Below the pieces are notes generated by a model. It saw only the letters and a list, made by a program, of their open reading frames with translations, was not told the DNA's origin and ran no database searches. Position numbers and translations under genes: made by a program. DNA of 64,000 nt from Hydractinia symbiolongicarpus (taxonomy: Eukaryota > Cnidaria > Hydrozoa > Anthoathecata > Hydractiniidae): assembly GCF_029227915.1 (NCBI RefSeq), contig NC_079877.1:5458001-5522000 (forward strand). The letters are read 5' to 3'. This document shows positions 35,100 to 47,949 of the stretch, one piece after another. Every line of letters begins with the position of its first letter. Position 1 is the first letter of the stretch.

Positions 35100-36429
35100 T
35101 GCAAACGAAAACTTGCGATTTCCCGTAAATCCCGGACTCGGCCCGTATAGTCAAAAGTATACAAAGAAAGTACCCAGGGAGTAAACTCATTTCCCAAACG
35201 AATTTTTAAATTATTATTTCACCACTAAAGCCCATGAGACTTGTAGTTTTTAAAAATGTTTTCAATTTTGATGAGACGCTTAATAAAAGAAGTTTAATCG
35301 CCTGCAAACGAAAACTTGCGATTTCCCGTAAATCCGAGACTCGGCCCGTATAGTCAAAAGTATACAAGGAAAGTACCCAGTGAGTAAACTCATTTCCCGA
35401 ACGAATTTTTGAATTATTTTTTCACCACTAAAACGCATGAGACTTGTAGTTTTCAGAAATGTTTTCATTTTTGATGAGACGCCTAATGAAAGAGGTTTAA
35501 TCGCCGTCAAACGAAAACCCGCGATTTCCCGTAAATCCCGGACTCGGCCCGTATAGTTAAAAGTATACAAGGAAAGTACCCAGTGAGTAAACTCATTTCC
35601 CGAACGAATTTTTAAATTTTTTTTTTCACCACTAAAACGTATGAGACTTGTAGTTTTTAAAAATGTTTTCATTTTTGATGAGACGCTGAACAGAAGAAGT
35701 TTAATCGCCTGCAAACGAAAACCTGCGATTTCCCGTAAATCCCGGACTCGGCCCGTATAGTCAAAAGCATACAAGGAAAGTACCCAGTGAGTAAACTCAT
35801 TTCCCTAACGAATTTTTAAATTATTTTTTCACCACTAAAACGCATGAGACTTGTAGTTTTCAAAAATGTTTTTATTTTTGATGAGACGCTGAATAAAAGA
35901 AGTTTAATCGCCGGCAAACGAAAACCTGCGATTTTCCGTAAATCCCGCACTCGGCCCGTATAGTCAAAAGTATACAAAGAGAGTACCCAGGGTGTAAACT
36001 CACTTCCCGAACGATTTTTTAAATTATTTTTTCACCACTAAAACGCATGAGACTTGTAGTTTTCAAAAATGTTTTCATTTTTGATGAGACGCTGAATAAA
36101 AGAAGTTTAATCGCCTGCAAACGAAAACTTGCGATTTCCCGTAAATCCCGGACTCGGCCCGTATAGTCAAAAGTATAAAAAGAAAGTACCCAGGGAGTAA
36201 ACTCATTTCCCAAACGATTTTTTAAATTATTATTTCACCACTAAAGCCCATGAGACTTGTAGTTTTTAAAAATGTTTTCATTTTTGATGAGACGCTGAAT
36301 AAAAGAAGTTTAATCGCCTGCAAACGAAAACTTGCGATTTCCCGTAAATCCCGGACTCGGCCCGTATAGTCAAAAGTATACAAAGAAAGTACCCAGGGAG
36401 TAAACTCATTTCCCAAACGAATTTTTAAA

Positions 36430-38460
36430 TTATTATTTCACCACTAAAGCCCATGAGACTTGTAGTTTTTAAAAATGTTTTCATTTTTGATAAGACGCTT
36501 AATAAAAGAAGTTTAATCGCCTGCAAACGAAAACTTGCGATTTCCCGTAAATCCCGGACTCGGCCCGTATAGTCAAAAGTATACAAGGAAAGTACCCAGT
36601 GAGTAAACTCATTTCCCGAACGAATTTTTAAATTATTTTTTCACCACTAAAACGCATAAGACTTGTAGTTTTTAAAAATGTTTTCATTTTTGATGAGACG
36701 CTGAATAAAAGAAGTTTAATCGCCGGCAAAGGAAAACCTGCGATTTCCCGTAATCCTGGACTCGGCCCGTATAGTCAAAAGTATACAAAGAAAGTACCCA
36801 GGGAGTAAACTCATTTCCCAAACGATTTTTTAAATTATTATTTCACCACTAAAGCCCATGAGACTTGTAGTTTTTAAAAATGTTTTCATTTTTGATGAGA
36901 CGCTGAATAAAAGAAGTTTAATCGCCGGCAAACGAAAACCCGCGATTTCCCGTAAATCCCGGACTCGGCCCGTATAGTTAAAATTATACAAGGAAAGTAC
37001 CCAGTGAGTAAACTCATTTCCCGAACGAATTTTTAAATTATTTTTTCACCACTAAAACGCATGAGACTTGTAGTTTTTAAAAATGTTTTCATTTTTGATG
37101 AGACGCTGAATAAAAGAAGTTTAATCGCCGGCAAAGGAAAACCTGCGATTTCCCGTAAATCCTGGACTCGGCCCGTATAGTCAAAAGTATACAAAGAAAG
37201 TACCCAGGGAGTAAACTCATTTCCCAAACGATTTTTTAAATTATTATTTCACCACTAAATCCCATGAGACTTGTAGTTTTTAAAAATGTTTTCATTTTTG
37301 ATGAGACGCTGAATAAAAGAAGTTTAATCGCCTGCAAACGAAAACTTGCGATTTCCCGTAAATCCCGGACTCGGCCCGTATAGTCAAAAGTATACAAAGA
37401 AAGTACCCAGGGAGTAAACTCATTTCCCAAACGAATTTTTAAATTATTATTTCACCACTAAAGCCCATGAGACTTGTAGTTTTTAAAAATGTTTTCATTT
37501 TTGATGAGACGCTGAATAAAAGAAGTTTAATCGCCTGCAAACGAAAACTTGCGATTTCCCGTAAATCCCGGACTCGGCCCGTATAGTCAAAAGTATACAA
37601 GGAAAGTACCCAGTGAGTAAACTCATTTCCCGAACGAATTTTTAAATTATTTTTTCACCACTAAAACGCATAAGACTTGTAGTTTTTAAAAATGTTTTCA
37701 TTTTTGATGAGACGCTGAATAAAAGAAGTTTAATCGCCGGCAAAGGAAAACCTGCGATTTCCCGTAAATCCTGGACTCGGCCCGTATAGTCAAAAGTATA
37801 CAAAGAAAGTACCCAGGGAGTAAACTCATTTCCCAAACGATTTTTTAAATTATTATTTCACCACTAAAGCCCATGAGACTTGTAGTTTTTAAAAATGTTT
37901 TCATTTTTGATGAGACGCTGAATAAAAGAAGTTTAATCGCCGGCAAACGAAAACCCGCGATTTCCCGTAAATCCCGGACTCGGCCCGTATAGTTAAAAGT
38001 ATACAAGGAAAGTACCCAGTGAGTAAACTCATTTCCCGAACGAATTTTTAAATTATTTTTTCACCACTAAAACGCATGAGACTTGTAGTTTTTAAAAATG
38101 TTTTCATTTTTGATGAGACGCTGAATAAAAGAAGTTTAATCGCCGGCAAAGGAAAACCTGCGATTTCCCGTAAATCCTGGACTCGGCCCGTATAGTCAAA
38201 AGTATACAAAGAAAGTACCCAGGGAGTAAACTCATTTCCCAAACGATTTTTTAAATTATTATTTCACCACTAAATCCCATGAGACTTGTAGTTTTTAAAA
38301 ATGTTTTCATTTTTGATGAGACGCTGAATAAAAGAAGTTTAATCGCCTGCAAACGAAAACTTGCGATTTCCCGTAAATCCCGGACTCGGCCCGTATAGTC
38401 AAAAGTATACAAAGAAAGTACCCAGGGAGTAAACTCATTTCCCAAACGAATTTTTAAATT
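36430..38460. repeat. Tandem duplication of 5 monomers (1,014-1,015 bp)
   Basis: About 36,430-37,445 matches 37,445-38,460. Both carry CGCATAAGAC (36,653/37,667) and ACTAAATCCCATGAG (37,257/38,272). The shift changes from 1,014 to 1,015 bp because the first copy lost one A in CCCGTAATCCTGG near 36,750. Other differences are GATAAGACGCTTAAT versus GATGAGACGCTGAAT at the left and AAAATTATAC versus AAAAGTATAC near 36,982. The missing A also closes the minus-strand open frame there. Confidence 0.82.
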
Positions 38461-40709
38461 ATTATTTCACCACTAAAGCCCATGAGACTTGTAGTTTTTA
38501 AAAATGTTTTCATTTTTGATGAGACGCTTAATAAAAGAAGTTTAATCGCCTGCAAACGAAAACTTGCGATTTCCCGTAAATCCGAGACTCGGCCCGTATA
38601 GTCAAAAGTATAGAAGGAAAGTACCCAGTGAGTAAACTCATTTCCCGAACGAATTTTTAAATTATTTTTTCACCACTAAAACGCATGAGACTTGTAGTTT
38701 TCAGAAATGTTTTCATTTTTGATGAGACGCTTAATGAAAGTGGTTTAATCGCCGGCAAACGAAAAGCCGCGATTTCCTGTAAATCCCGGGCTTGGCCCGT
38801 ATAGTCGAATGTATATAAAGAAAGTACCCTGTGAGTAAACTCATTTCCAAAACGATTTTTTAAATTATCTTTTCACCACTAAAACGCTTGAGACTTGTAA
38901 TTTTCAAAAATGTTTTCATTTTTGATGAGACGCTAAATAAAAGAAATTTAATCGCCGGCAAACGAAAACCCGCCATTTCCCGTAAACCCCGGACTCGGCC
39001 CGCATAGTCAAAAGTATACAAAGAAAGTACCCAGGGTGTAAACTCATTTCCCGAACGATTTTTTAAATTATTTTATTCACCACTAAAGCCCATGAGACTT
39101 GTAGTATTTAAAAATATTTTCATTTTTGATGAGACGCTGAATAAAAGAAGTTTAATCGCCGGCAAACGAAAACCCGCGACTTCCCGTAAATCCCGGACTC
39201 GACCCGTATAGTCAAAAGTATACAAAGAAAGTACCCAGGGAGTAAACTCATTTCCCGAACGATTTTTTAAATTATTTTTTCACCAATAAAACGCAAATGA
39301 CTTGTAGTTTTTAAAAATGTTTTTATTTTTGATGAGACGCTGAATAAAAGAAGTTTAATCGCCGGCAAAGGAAAACCTGCGATTTCCCGTAAATCCTGGA
39401 CTCGACCCGTATAGTCAAAAGTATACAAAGAAAGTACCCAGGGAGTAAACTCATTTCCCAAACGATTTTTTAAATTATTATTTCACCACTAAATCCCATG
39501 AGACTTGTAGTTTTTAAAAATGTTTTCATTTTTGATGAGACGCTGAATAAAAGAAGTTTAATCGCCTGCAAACGAAAACTTGCGATTTCCCGTAAATCCC
39601 GGACTCGGCCCGTATAGTCAAAAGTATACAAAGAAAGTACCCAGGGAGTAAACTCATTTCCCAAACGAATTTTTAAATTATTATTTCACCACTAAAGCCC
39701 ATGAGACTTGTAGTTTTTAAAAATGTTTTCATTTTTGATGAGACGCTTAATAAAAGAAGTTTAATCGCCTGCAAACGAAAACTTGCGATTTCCCGTAAAT
39801 CCGAGACTCGGCCCGTATAGTCAAAAGTATAGAAGGAAAGTACCCAGTGAGTAAACTCATTTCCCGAACGAATTTTTAAATTATTTTTTCACCACTAAAA
39901 CGCATGAGACTTGTAGTTTTCAGAAATGTTTTCATTTTTGATGAGACGCTTAATGAAAGTGGTTTAATCGCCGGCAAACGAAAAGCCGCGATTTCCTGTA
40001 AATCCCGGGCTTGGCCCGTATAGTCGAATGTATATAAAGAAAGTACCCTGTGAGTAAACTCATTTCCAAAACGATTTTTTAAATTATCTTTTCACCACTA
40101 AAACGCTTGAGACTTGTAATTTTCAAAAATGTTTTCATTTTTGCTGAGACGCTAAATAAAAGAAATTTAATCGCCGGCAAACGAAAACCCGCCATTTCCC
40201 GTAAATCCCGGACTCGGCCCGCATAGTCAAAAGTATACAAAGAAAGTACCCAGGGTGTAAACTCATTTCCCGAACGATTTTTTAAATTATTTTATTCACC
40301 ACTAAAGCCCATGAGACTTGTAGTATTTAAAAATATTTTCATTTTTGATGAGACGCTGAATAAAAGAAGTTTAATCGCCGGCAAACGAAAACCCGCGACT
40401 TCCCGTAAATCCCGGACTCGACCCGTATAGTCAAAAGTATACAAAGAAAGTACCCAGGGAGTAAACTCATTTCCCGAACGATTTTTTAAATTATTTTTTC
40501 ACCAATAAAACGCAAATGACTTGTAGTTTTTAAAAATGTTTTTATTTTTGATGAGACGCTGAATAAAAGAAGTTTAATCGCCGGCAAAGGAAAACCTGCG
40601 ATTTCCCGTAAATCCTGGACTCGGCCCGTATAGTCAAAAGTATACAAAGAAAGTACCCAGGGAGTAAACTCATTTCCCAAACGATTTTTTAAATTATTAT
40701 TTCACCACT
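38272..40709. repeat. Tandem duplication of 6 monomers (1,219 bp), with T1-T2-T3 trio
   Basis: Copies are about 38,272-39,490 and 39,491-40,709. Shared marks 1,219 bp apart are TCCGAGACTCGG (38,581/39,800), GTATAGAAGGAAAG, GAAAAGCCGCG (38,761/39,980) and CACCAATAAAACGCAAATGAC. Noted differences are GATGAG versus GCTGAG near 38,925/40,144, TAAACCCCGG versus TAAATCCCGG near 38,985/40,204, and CTCGACCCG versus CTCGGCCCG near 39,403/40,622. A third partial trio, also with GAAAAGCCGCG (41,402), follows at 41.3-41.9 kb. Confidence 0.86.
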
Positions 40710-42059
40710 AAAGCCCATGAGACTTGTACTTTTTAAAAATGTTTTCATTTTTGATGAGACGCTGAATAAAAGAAGTTTAATCGCCGGCAAACGAAAACCC
40801 GCGATTTCCCGTAAATCCCGGACTCGGCCCGTATAGTTAAAAGTATACAAGGAAAGTACCCAGTGAGTAAACTCATTTCCCGAACGAATTTTTAAATTAT
40901 TTTTTCACCACTAAAACCCATGAGACTTGTAGTTTTTAAAAATGTTTTCATTTTTGATGAGACGCTGAATAAAAGAAGTTTAATCGCCGGCAAAGGAAAA
41001 CCTGCGATTTCCCGTAAATCCTGGACTCGGCCCGTATAGTCAAAAGTATACAAAGAAAGTACCCAGGGAGTAAACTCATTTCCCAAACGATTTTTTAAAT
41101 TATTATTTCACCACTAAAGCCCATGAGACTTGTAGTTTTTAAAAATGTTTTCATTTTTGATGAGACGCTGAATAAAAGAAGTTTAATCGCCGGCAAACGA
41201 AAACCCGCGATTTCCCGTAAATCCCGGACTCGGCCCGTATAGTTAAAGGTATACAAGGAAAGTACCCAGTGAGTAAACTCATTTCCCGAACGAATTTTTA
41301 AATTATTTTTTCACCACTAAAACGCATGAGACTTGTAGTTTTCAGAAATGTTTTCATTTTTGATGAGACGCTTAATGAAAGTGGTTTAATCGCCGGCAAA
41401 CGAAAAGCCGCGATTTCCTGTAAATCCCGGGCTTGGCCCGTATAGTCGAATGTATATAAAGAAAGTACCCTGTGAGTAAACTCATTTCCAAAACGATTTT
41501 TTAAATTATCTTTTCACCACTAAAACGCTTGAGACTTGTAATTTTCAAAAATGTTTTCATTTTTGATGAGACGCTAAATAAAAGAAATTTAATCGCCGGC
41601 AAACGAAAACCCGCCATTTCCCGTAAACCCCGGACTCGGCCCGCATAGTCAAAAGTATACAAAGAAAGTACCCAGGGTGTAAACTCATTTCCCGAACGAT
41701 TTTTTAAATTATTTTATTCACCACTAAAGCCCATGAGACTTGTAGTATTTAAAAATATTTTCATTTTTGATGAGACGCTGAATAAAAGAAGTTTAATCGA
41801 CGGCAAACGAAAACCCGCGACTTCCCGTAAATCCCGGACTCGACCCGTATAGTCAAAAGTATACAAAGAAAGTACCCAGGGAGTAAACTCATTTCCCGAA
41901 CGATTTTTTAAATTATTTTTTCACCACTAAAGCCCATGAGACTTGTACTTTTTAAAAATGTTTTCATTTTTGATGAGACGCTGAATAAAAGAAGTTTAAT
42001 CGCCGGCAAACGAAAACCTGCGATTTCCCGTAAATCCCGGACTCGGCCCGTATAGTTAA

Positions 42060-43600
42060 AAGTATACAAGGAAAGTACCCAGTGAGTAAACTCATTTCCC
42101 GAACGAATTTTTAAATTATTTTTTCACCACTGAAACGTATGAGACTTGTAGTTTTCAAAAATGTTTTCATTTTCAATGAGACGCTGAATAAAAGAAGTTT
42201 AATCGCCGGCAAACGAAAATCTGCGATTTTCCGTAAATCCCGGACTCGGCCCGTATAGTCAAAAGTATACAAAGAGAGTACCCAGGGTGTAAACTCACTT
42301 CCCGAACGATTTTTTAAATTACTTTTTCACCACTAAAACGCATGAGACTTGCAGTTTTCAAAAATGTTTTCATTTTTGATGAGACGCTGAATAAAAGAAG
42401 TTTAATCGCCTGCAAACGAAAACCTGCGATTTCCCATAAATCCCGGACTCGGCCCGTATAGTCAAAAGTATACAAAGAAAGTACCCAGGGAGTAAACTCA
42501 TTTCCCAAACGATTTTTTAAATTATTATTTCACCACTAAAGCCCATGAGACTTGTAGTTTTTAAAAATGTTTTCATTTTTGATGAGACGCTGAATAAAAG
42601 AAGTTTAATCGCCGGCAAACGAAAACCTGCGATTTCCCGTAAATCCCGGACTCGGCCCGTATAGTTAAAAGTATACAAGGAAAGTACCCAGTGAGTAAAC
42701 TCATTTCCCGAACGAATTTTTAAATTATTTTTTCACCACTAAAACGTATGAGACTTGTAGTTTTCAAAAATGTTTTCATTTTCGATGAGACGCTGAATAA
42801 AAGACGTTTAATCGCCGGCAAACGAAAACCTGCGATTTTCCGTAAATCCCGGACTCGGCCCGTATAGTCAAAAGTATACAAAGAGAGTACCCAGGGTGTA
42901 AACTCACTTCCCGAACGATTTTTTAAATTATTTTTTCACCACTAAAACGCATGAGACTTGCAGTTTTCAAAAATGTTTTCATTTTTGATGAGACGCTGAA
43001 TAAAAGAAGTTTAATCGCCTGCAAACGAAAACCTGCGATTTCCCGTAAATCCCGGACTCGGCCCGTATAGTCAAAAGTATACAAAGAAAGTACCCAGGGA
43101 GTAAACTCATTTCCCAAACGATTTTTTAAATTATTATTTCACCACTAAAGCCCATGAGACTTGTAGTTTTTAAAAATGTTTTCATTTTTGATGAGACGCT
43201 GAATAAAAGAAGTTTAATCGCCGGCAAACGAAAACCTGCGATTTCCCGTAAATCCCGGACTCGGCCCGTATAATCAAAAGTATACAAAGAAAGTACCCAG
43301 GGAGTAAACTCATTTCCCAAACGATTTTTTAAATTATTATTTCACCACTAAAGCCCATGAGACTTGTAGTTTTTAAAAATGTTTCATTTTTGATGAGACG
43401 CTGAATAAAAGAAGTTTAATCGCCGGCAAACGAAAACCTGCGATTTCCCGTAAATCCCGGACTCGGCCCGTATAATCAAAAGTATACAAGGAAAGTACCC
43501 AGTGAGTAAACTCATTTCCCGAACGAATTTTTAAATTATTTTTTCACCACTAAAACGTATGAGACTTGTAGTTTTCAAAAATGTTTTCATTTTCGATGAG
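42060..43600. repeat. 3-monomer unit (609 bp), about 2.5 copies
   Basis: About 42,060-42,650 matches 42,670-43,260 at a shift of 609 bp, and a further partial copy starts near 43,470. Each unit has an ACGTATGAG monomer with CATTTTCAATGAG or CATTTTCGATGAG, a T8 monomer with TTGCAGTTTTC, and an AGCCCATGAG monomer. A one-base deletion in GTTTCATTTTT at about 43,381 and an extra A in GTAAATACCCGG near 43,860 shift the phase locally. Confidence 0.75.
42848..43050 (+). repeat. Monomer type T8 (203 bp), AAAGAGAGTACC/CTCACTTCCC form
   Basis: T8 has ACAAAGAGAGTACCCAGGGTG and GTAAACTCACTTCCCGAACG, often with TTGCAG or TTGTAG and CAAAAATG. It is sparse in the left domain (about 6.53, 9.38, 17.50, 23.79 and 28.26 kb) and frequent from 42 kb to the end of the window, where it makes up a large share of monomers. 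Variants carry ACAAACAGAG, CTCACTTCTCG, CAAGAATG or GATTTTTCG. It marks the right domain well. Confidence 0.75.
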
Positions 43601-43979
43601 ACGCTGAATAAAAGAAGTTTAATCGCCGGCAAACGAAAACCTGCGATTTTTCGTAATTCCCAGACTCGGCCCGTATAGTCAAAAGTATACAAAGAGAGTA
43701 CCCAGGGTGTAAACTCACTTCCCGAACGATTTTTTAAATTATTTTTTCACCACTAAAACGCATGAGACTTGCAGTTTTCAAAAATGTTTTCATTTTTGAT
43801 AAGACGCTGAATAAAAGAAGTTTAATCGCCTGCAAACGAAAACCTGCGATTTCCCGTAAATACCCGGACTCGGCCCGTATAGTCAAAAGTATACAAAGAA
43901 AGTACCCAGGGAGTAAACTCATTTCCCAAACGATTTTTTAAATTATTATTTCACCACTAAAGCCCATAAGACGTGTAGT

Positions 43980-45109
43980 TTTTAAAAATGTTTTCATTTT
44001 TGATGAGACGCTGAATAAAAGAAGTTTAATCGCCGGCAAACGAAAACCCGCGATTTCCCGTAAATCTCGGACTCGCCCCGTATAGTCAAAAGTATACAAG
44101 GAAAGTACCCAGTGAGTAAACTCATTTCCCGAACGAATTTTTAAATTATTTTTTCACCACTAAAACGCATGAGACTTGTAGTTTTCAGAAATGTTTTCAT
44201 TTTTGATGAGACGCCTAATGAAAGTGGTTTAATCGCCGGCAAACGAAAACCCGCGATTTCCCGTAAATCCCGGGCTGGGCCCGTATAGTCGAATGTATAC
44301 AAAGAAAGTACCCTGTGAGTAAACTCATTTCCCAAACGAATTTTTAAATTATTTTTTCACCACTAAAACGCATGAGACTTGTAGTTTTTAAAAATGTTTT
44401 CATTTTTGATGAGACGCTGAATAAAAGAAGTTTAATCGCCGGCAAACGAAAACCTGCGATTTTCCGTAAATCCCGGACTCGGCCCGTATAGTCAAAAGTA
44501 TACAAAGAAAGTACCCAGGGAGTAAACTCACTTCCCAAATGATTTTTTAAATTATTATTTCACCACTAAAGCTCATGAGACTTGTAGTTTTTAAAAATGT
44601 TTTCATTTTTGATGAGACGCTGAATAAAAGAAGTTTAATCGCCGGCAAACGAAAACCCGCGATTTCCCGTAAATCTCGGACTCGCCCCGTATAGTCAAAA
44701 GTATACAAGGAAAGTACCCAGTGAGTAAACTCATTTCCCGAACGAATTTTTAAATTATTTTTTCACCACTAAAACGCATGAGACTTGTAGTTTTCAGAAA
44801 TGTTTTCATTTTTGATGAGACGCCTAATGAAAGTGGTTTAATCGCCGGCAAACGAAAACCCGCGATTTCCCGTAAATCCCGGGCTGGGCCCGTATAGTCG
44901 AATGTATACAAAGAAAGTACCCTGTGAGTAAACTCATTTCCCAAACGAATTTTTAAATTATTTTTTCACCACTAAAACGCATGAGACTTGTAGTTTTTAA
45001 AAATGTTTTCATTTTTGATGAGACGCTGAATAAAAGAAGTTTAATCGCCGGCAAACGAAAACCTGCGATTTTCCGTAAATCCCGGACTCGGCCCGTATAG
45101 TCAAAAGTA
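43980..45109. repeat. Tandem duplication of 3 monomers (609 bp)
   Basis: 43,980-44,500 matches 44,589-45,109. Both contain AATCTCGGACTCGCCCCG, CGCCTAATGAAAGTGG and CCCGGGCTGGGCCCG with GTCGAATGTATACAAAG. The last is a T2-like opening in which the TATA-like stretch reads TATACAAAG. The copies begin differently (AGCCCATAAGACGTG versus AGCTCATGAGACTTG) and end at ACAAAGAAAG versus ACAAACAGAG. Confidence 0.82.
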
Positions 45110-45117
45110 TACAAACA

Positions 45118-47571
45118 GAGTACCCAGGGTGTAAACTCACTTCTCGAACGATTTTTTAAATTATTTTTTCACCACTAAAACGCATGAGACTTGTAGTTTT
45201 CAAAAATGTTTTCATTTTTGATGAGACGCTGAATAAAAGAAGTTTAATCGCTTGCAAACGAAAACCTGCGATTTCCCGTAAATCCCGGACTCGGCCCGTA
45301 TAGTCAAAAGTATACAAAGAAAGTACCCAGGGAGTAAACTCACTTCCCAAATGATTTTTTAAATTATTATTTCACCACTAAAGCTCATGAGACTTGTAGT
45401 TTATAAAAATGTTTTCATTTTTGATGAGACGCGGAATAAAAGAAGTTTAATCGCCGGCAAACGAAAACCCGCAATTTCCCGTAAATCCCGGGCTTGGCCC
45501 GTATAGTCGAATGTATACAAAGAAAGTACCCTGTGAGTAAACTCATCTCCACAACGATTTTTTATAGTATCTTTTCACCACTAAAACGCTTGAGACTTGT
45601 AGTTTTCAAAAATGTTTTCATTTTTGATGAGACGCTAAATAAAAGAAGTTTAATTGCCGGCAAACGAAAACCCGCCATTTCCAGTAAATCCAGGTCTCGG
45701 CCCGTATAGTCAAAAGTATACAAGGAAAGTACCCAGTGAGTAAGCTCATTTCCCTAACGAATTTTTAAATTATTTTTTCACCACTAAAACGCATGAGACT
45801 TGTAGTTTTCAAAAATGTTTTCATTTTTGATGAGACTCTGAATAAAAGAAGTTTAATCGCCGGCAAACGAAAACCTGCGATTTTCCGTAAATCCCGGACT
45901 CGGCCCGTATAGTCAAAAGTATAAAAAGAGAGTACCCAGGGTGTAAACTCACTTCCCGAACGATTTTCTAAATTATTTTTTCACCACTAAAACGCATGAG
46001 ACTTGTAGTTTTCAAGAATGTTTTCATATTTGATGAGACGCTGAATAAAAGAAGTTTAATCGCCGGCAAACGAAAACCTGCGATTTTCCGTAAATCCCGG
46101 ACTCGGCCCGTATAGTCAAAAGTATACAAACAGAGTACCCAGGGTGTAAACTCACTTTCCGAACGATTTTTTAAATTATTTTTTCACCACTAAAACGCAT
46201 GAGACTTGTAGTTTTCAAAAATGTTTTCATTTTTGATGAGACGCTGAATAAAAGAAGTTTAATCGCCGGCAAACGAAAACCTGCGATTTTCCGTAAATCT
46301 CGGACTCGGCCCGTATAGTCAAAAGTATACAAAGAGAGTACCCAGGGTGTAAACTCACTTCTCGAACGATTTTTTAAATTATTTTTTCACCACTAAAACG
46401 CATGAGACTTGTAGTTTTCAAAAATGTTTTCATTTTTGATGAGACGCTGAATAAAAGAAGTTTAATCGCTTGCAAACGAAAACCTGCGATTTCCCGTAAA
46501 TCCCGGACTCGGCCCGTATAGTCAAAAGTATACAAAGAAAGTACCCAGGGAGTAAACTCACTTCCCAAATGATTTTTTAAATTATTATTTCACCACTAAA
46601 GCTCATGAGACTTGTAGTTTATAAAAATGTTTTCATTTTTGATGAGACGCGGAATAAAAGAAGTTTAATCGCCGGCAAACGAAAACCCGCAATTTCCCGT
46701 AAATCCCGGGCTTGGCCCGTATAGTCGAATGTATACAAAGAAAGTACCCTGTGAGTAAACTCATTTCCACAACGATTTTTTATAGTATCTTTTCACCACT
46801 CAAACGCTTGAGACTTGTAGTTTTCAAAAATGTTTTCATTTTTGATGAGACGCTAAATAAAAGAAGTTTAATTGCCGGCAAACGAAAACCCGCCATTTCC
46901 AGTAAATCCAGGTCTCGGCCCGTATAGTCAAAAGTATACAAGGAAAGTACCCAGTGAGTAAGCTCATTTCCCTAACGAATTTTTAAATTATTTTTTCACC
47001 ACTAAAACGCATGAGACTTGTAGTTTTCAAAAATGTTTTCATTTTTGATGAGACTCTGAATAAAAGAAGTTTAATCGCCTGCAAACGAAAACCTGCGATT
47101 TTCCGTAAATCCCGGACTCGGCCCGTATAGTCAAAAGTATACAAAGAGAGTACCCAGGGTGTAAACTCACTTCCCGAACGATTTTCTAAATTATTTTTTC
47201 ACCACTAAAACGCATGAGACTTGTAGTTTTCAAGAATTTTTTCATATTTGATGAGACGCTGAATAAAAGAAGTTTAATCGCCGGCAAACGAAAACCTGCG
47301 ATTTTCCGTAAATCCCGGACTCGGCCCGTATAGTCAAAAGTATACAAACAGAGTACCCAGGGTGTAAACTCACTTTCCGAACGATTTTTTAAATTATTTT
47401 TTCACCACTAAAACGCATGAGACTTGTAGTTTTCAAAAATGTTTTCATTTTTGATGAGACGCTGAATAAAAGAAGTTTAATCGCCGGCAAACGAAAACCT
47501 GCGATTTTCCGTAAATCTCGGACTCGGCCCGTATAGTCAAAAGTATACAAAGAGAGTACCCAGGGTGTAAA
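45118..47571. repeat. Tandem duplication of 6 monomers (1,218 bp)
   Basis: 45,118-46,353 matches 46,336-47,571. Shared rare states are TTTTTTATAGTATCTTTTC, AATCCAGGTCTCGG, AGTAAGCTC, GAGACTCTG, CATATTTGATG, ACAAACAGAG and AATCTCGG. Noted differences are ACTCATCTCC versus ACTCATTTCC (45,546/46,764), CACTAAAACG versus CACTCAAACG, AAGAATGTTTTC versus AAGAATTTTTTC, and GTATAAAAAGAG versus GTATACAAAGAG. The two 71-codon plus-strand open frames at 45,494 and 46,712 are by-products of the shared TTATAG variant. Confidence 0.86.
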
Positions 47572-47949
47572 CTCACTTCCCGAACGATTTTTTAAATTAT
47601 TTTTTCACCACTAAAACGCATGAGACTTGTAGTTTTCAAGAATGTTTTCATTTTTGATGAGACGCTGAATAAAAGAAGTTTAATCGCCGGCAAGCGAAAA
47701 CCTGCGATTTTTCGTAAATCCCGGACTCGGCCCGTATAGTCAAAAGTATACAAAGAGAGTATCCAGGGTGTAAACTCACTTCCCAAACGATTTTTTAAAT
47801 TATTTTTTCACGACTAAAACGCATGAGACTTGTAGTTTTCAAAAATGTTTTCATTTTTGATGAGACGCTGAATAAAAGAAGTTTAATCGCCTGCAAACGA
47901 AAACCTGCGATTTCCCGTAAATCCCGGACTCGGCCCGTATAGTCAAAAG

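Noticed and set aside
35280-35774. 164-codon minus-strand frame, and similar 113-121 codon frames at 32,363, 55,972 and 59,423
   Set aside because: These too arise from one-base length changes or lost stops that join frames of adjacent monomers. The later part of each reads the same satellite in another frame. There are no domains and no canonical start.
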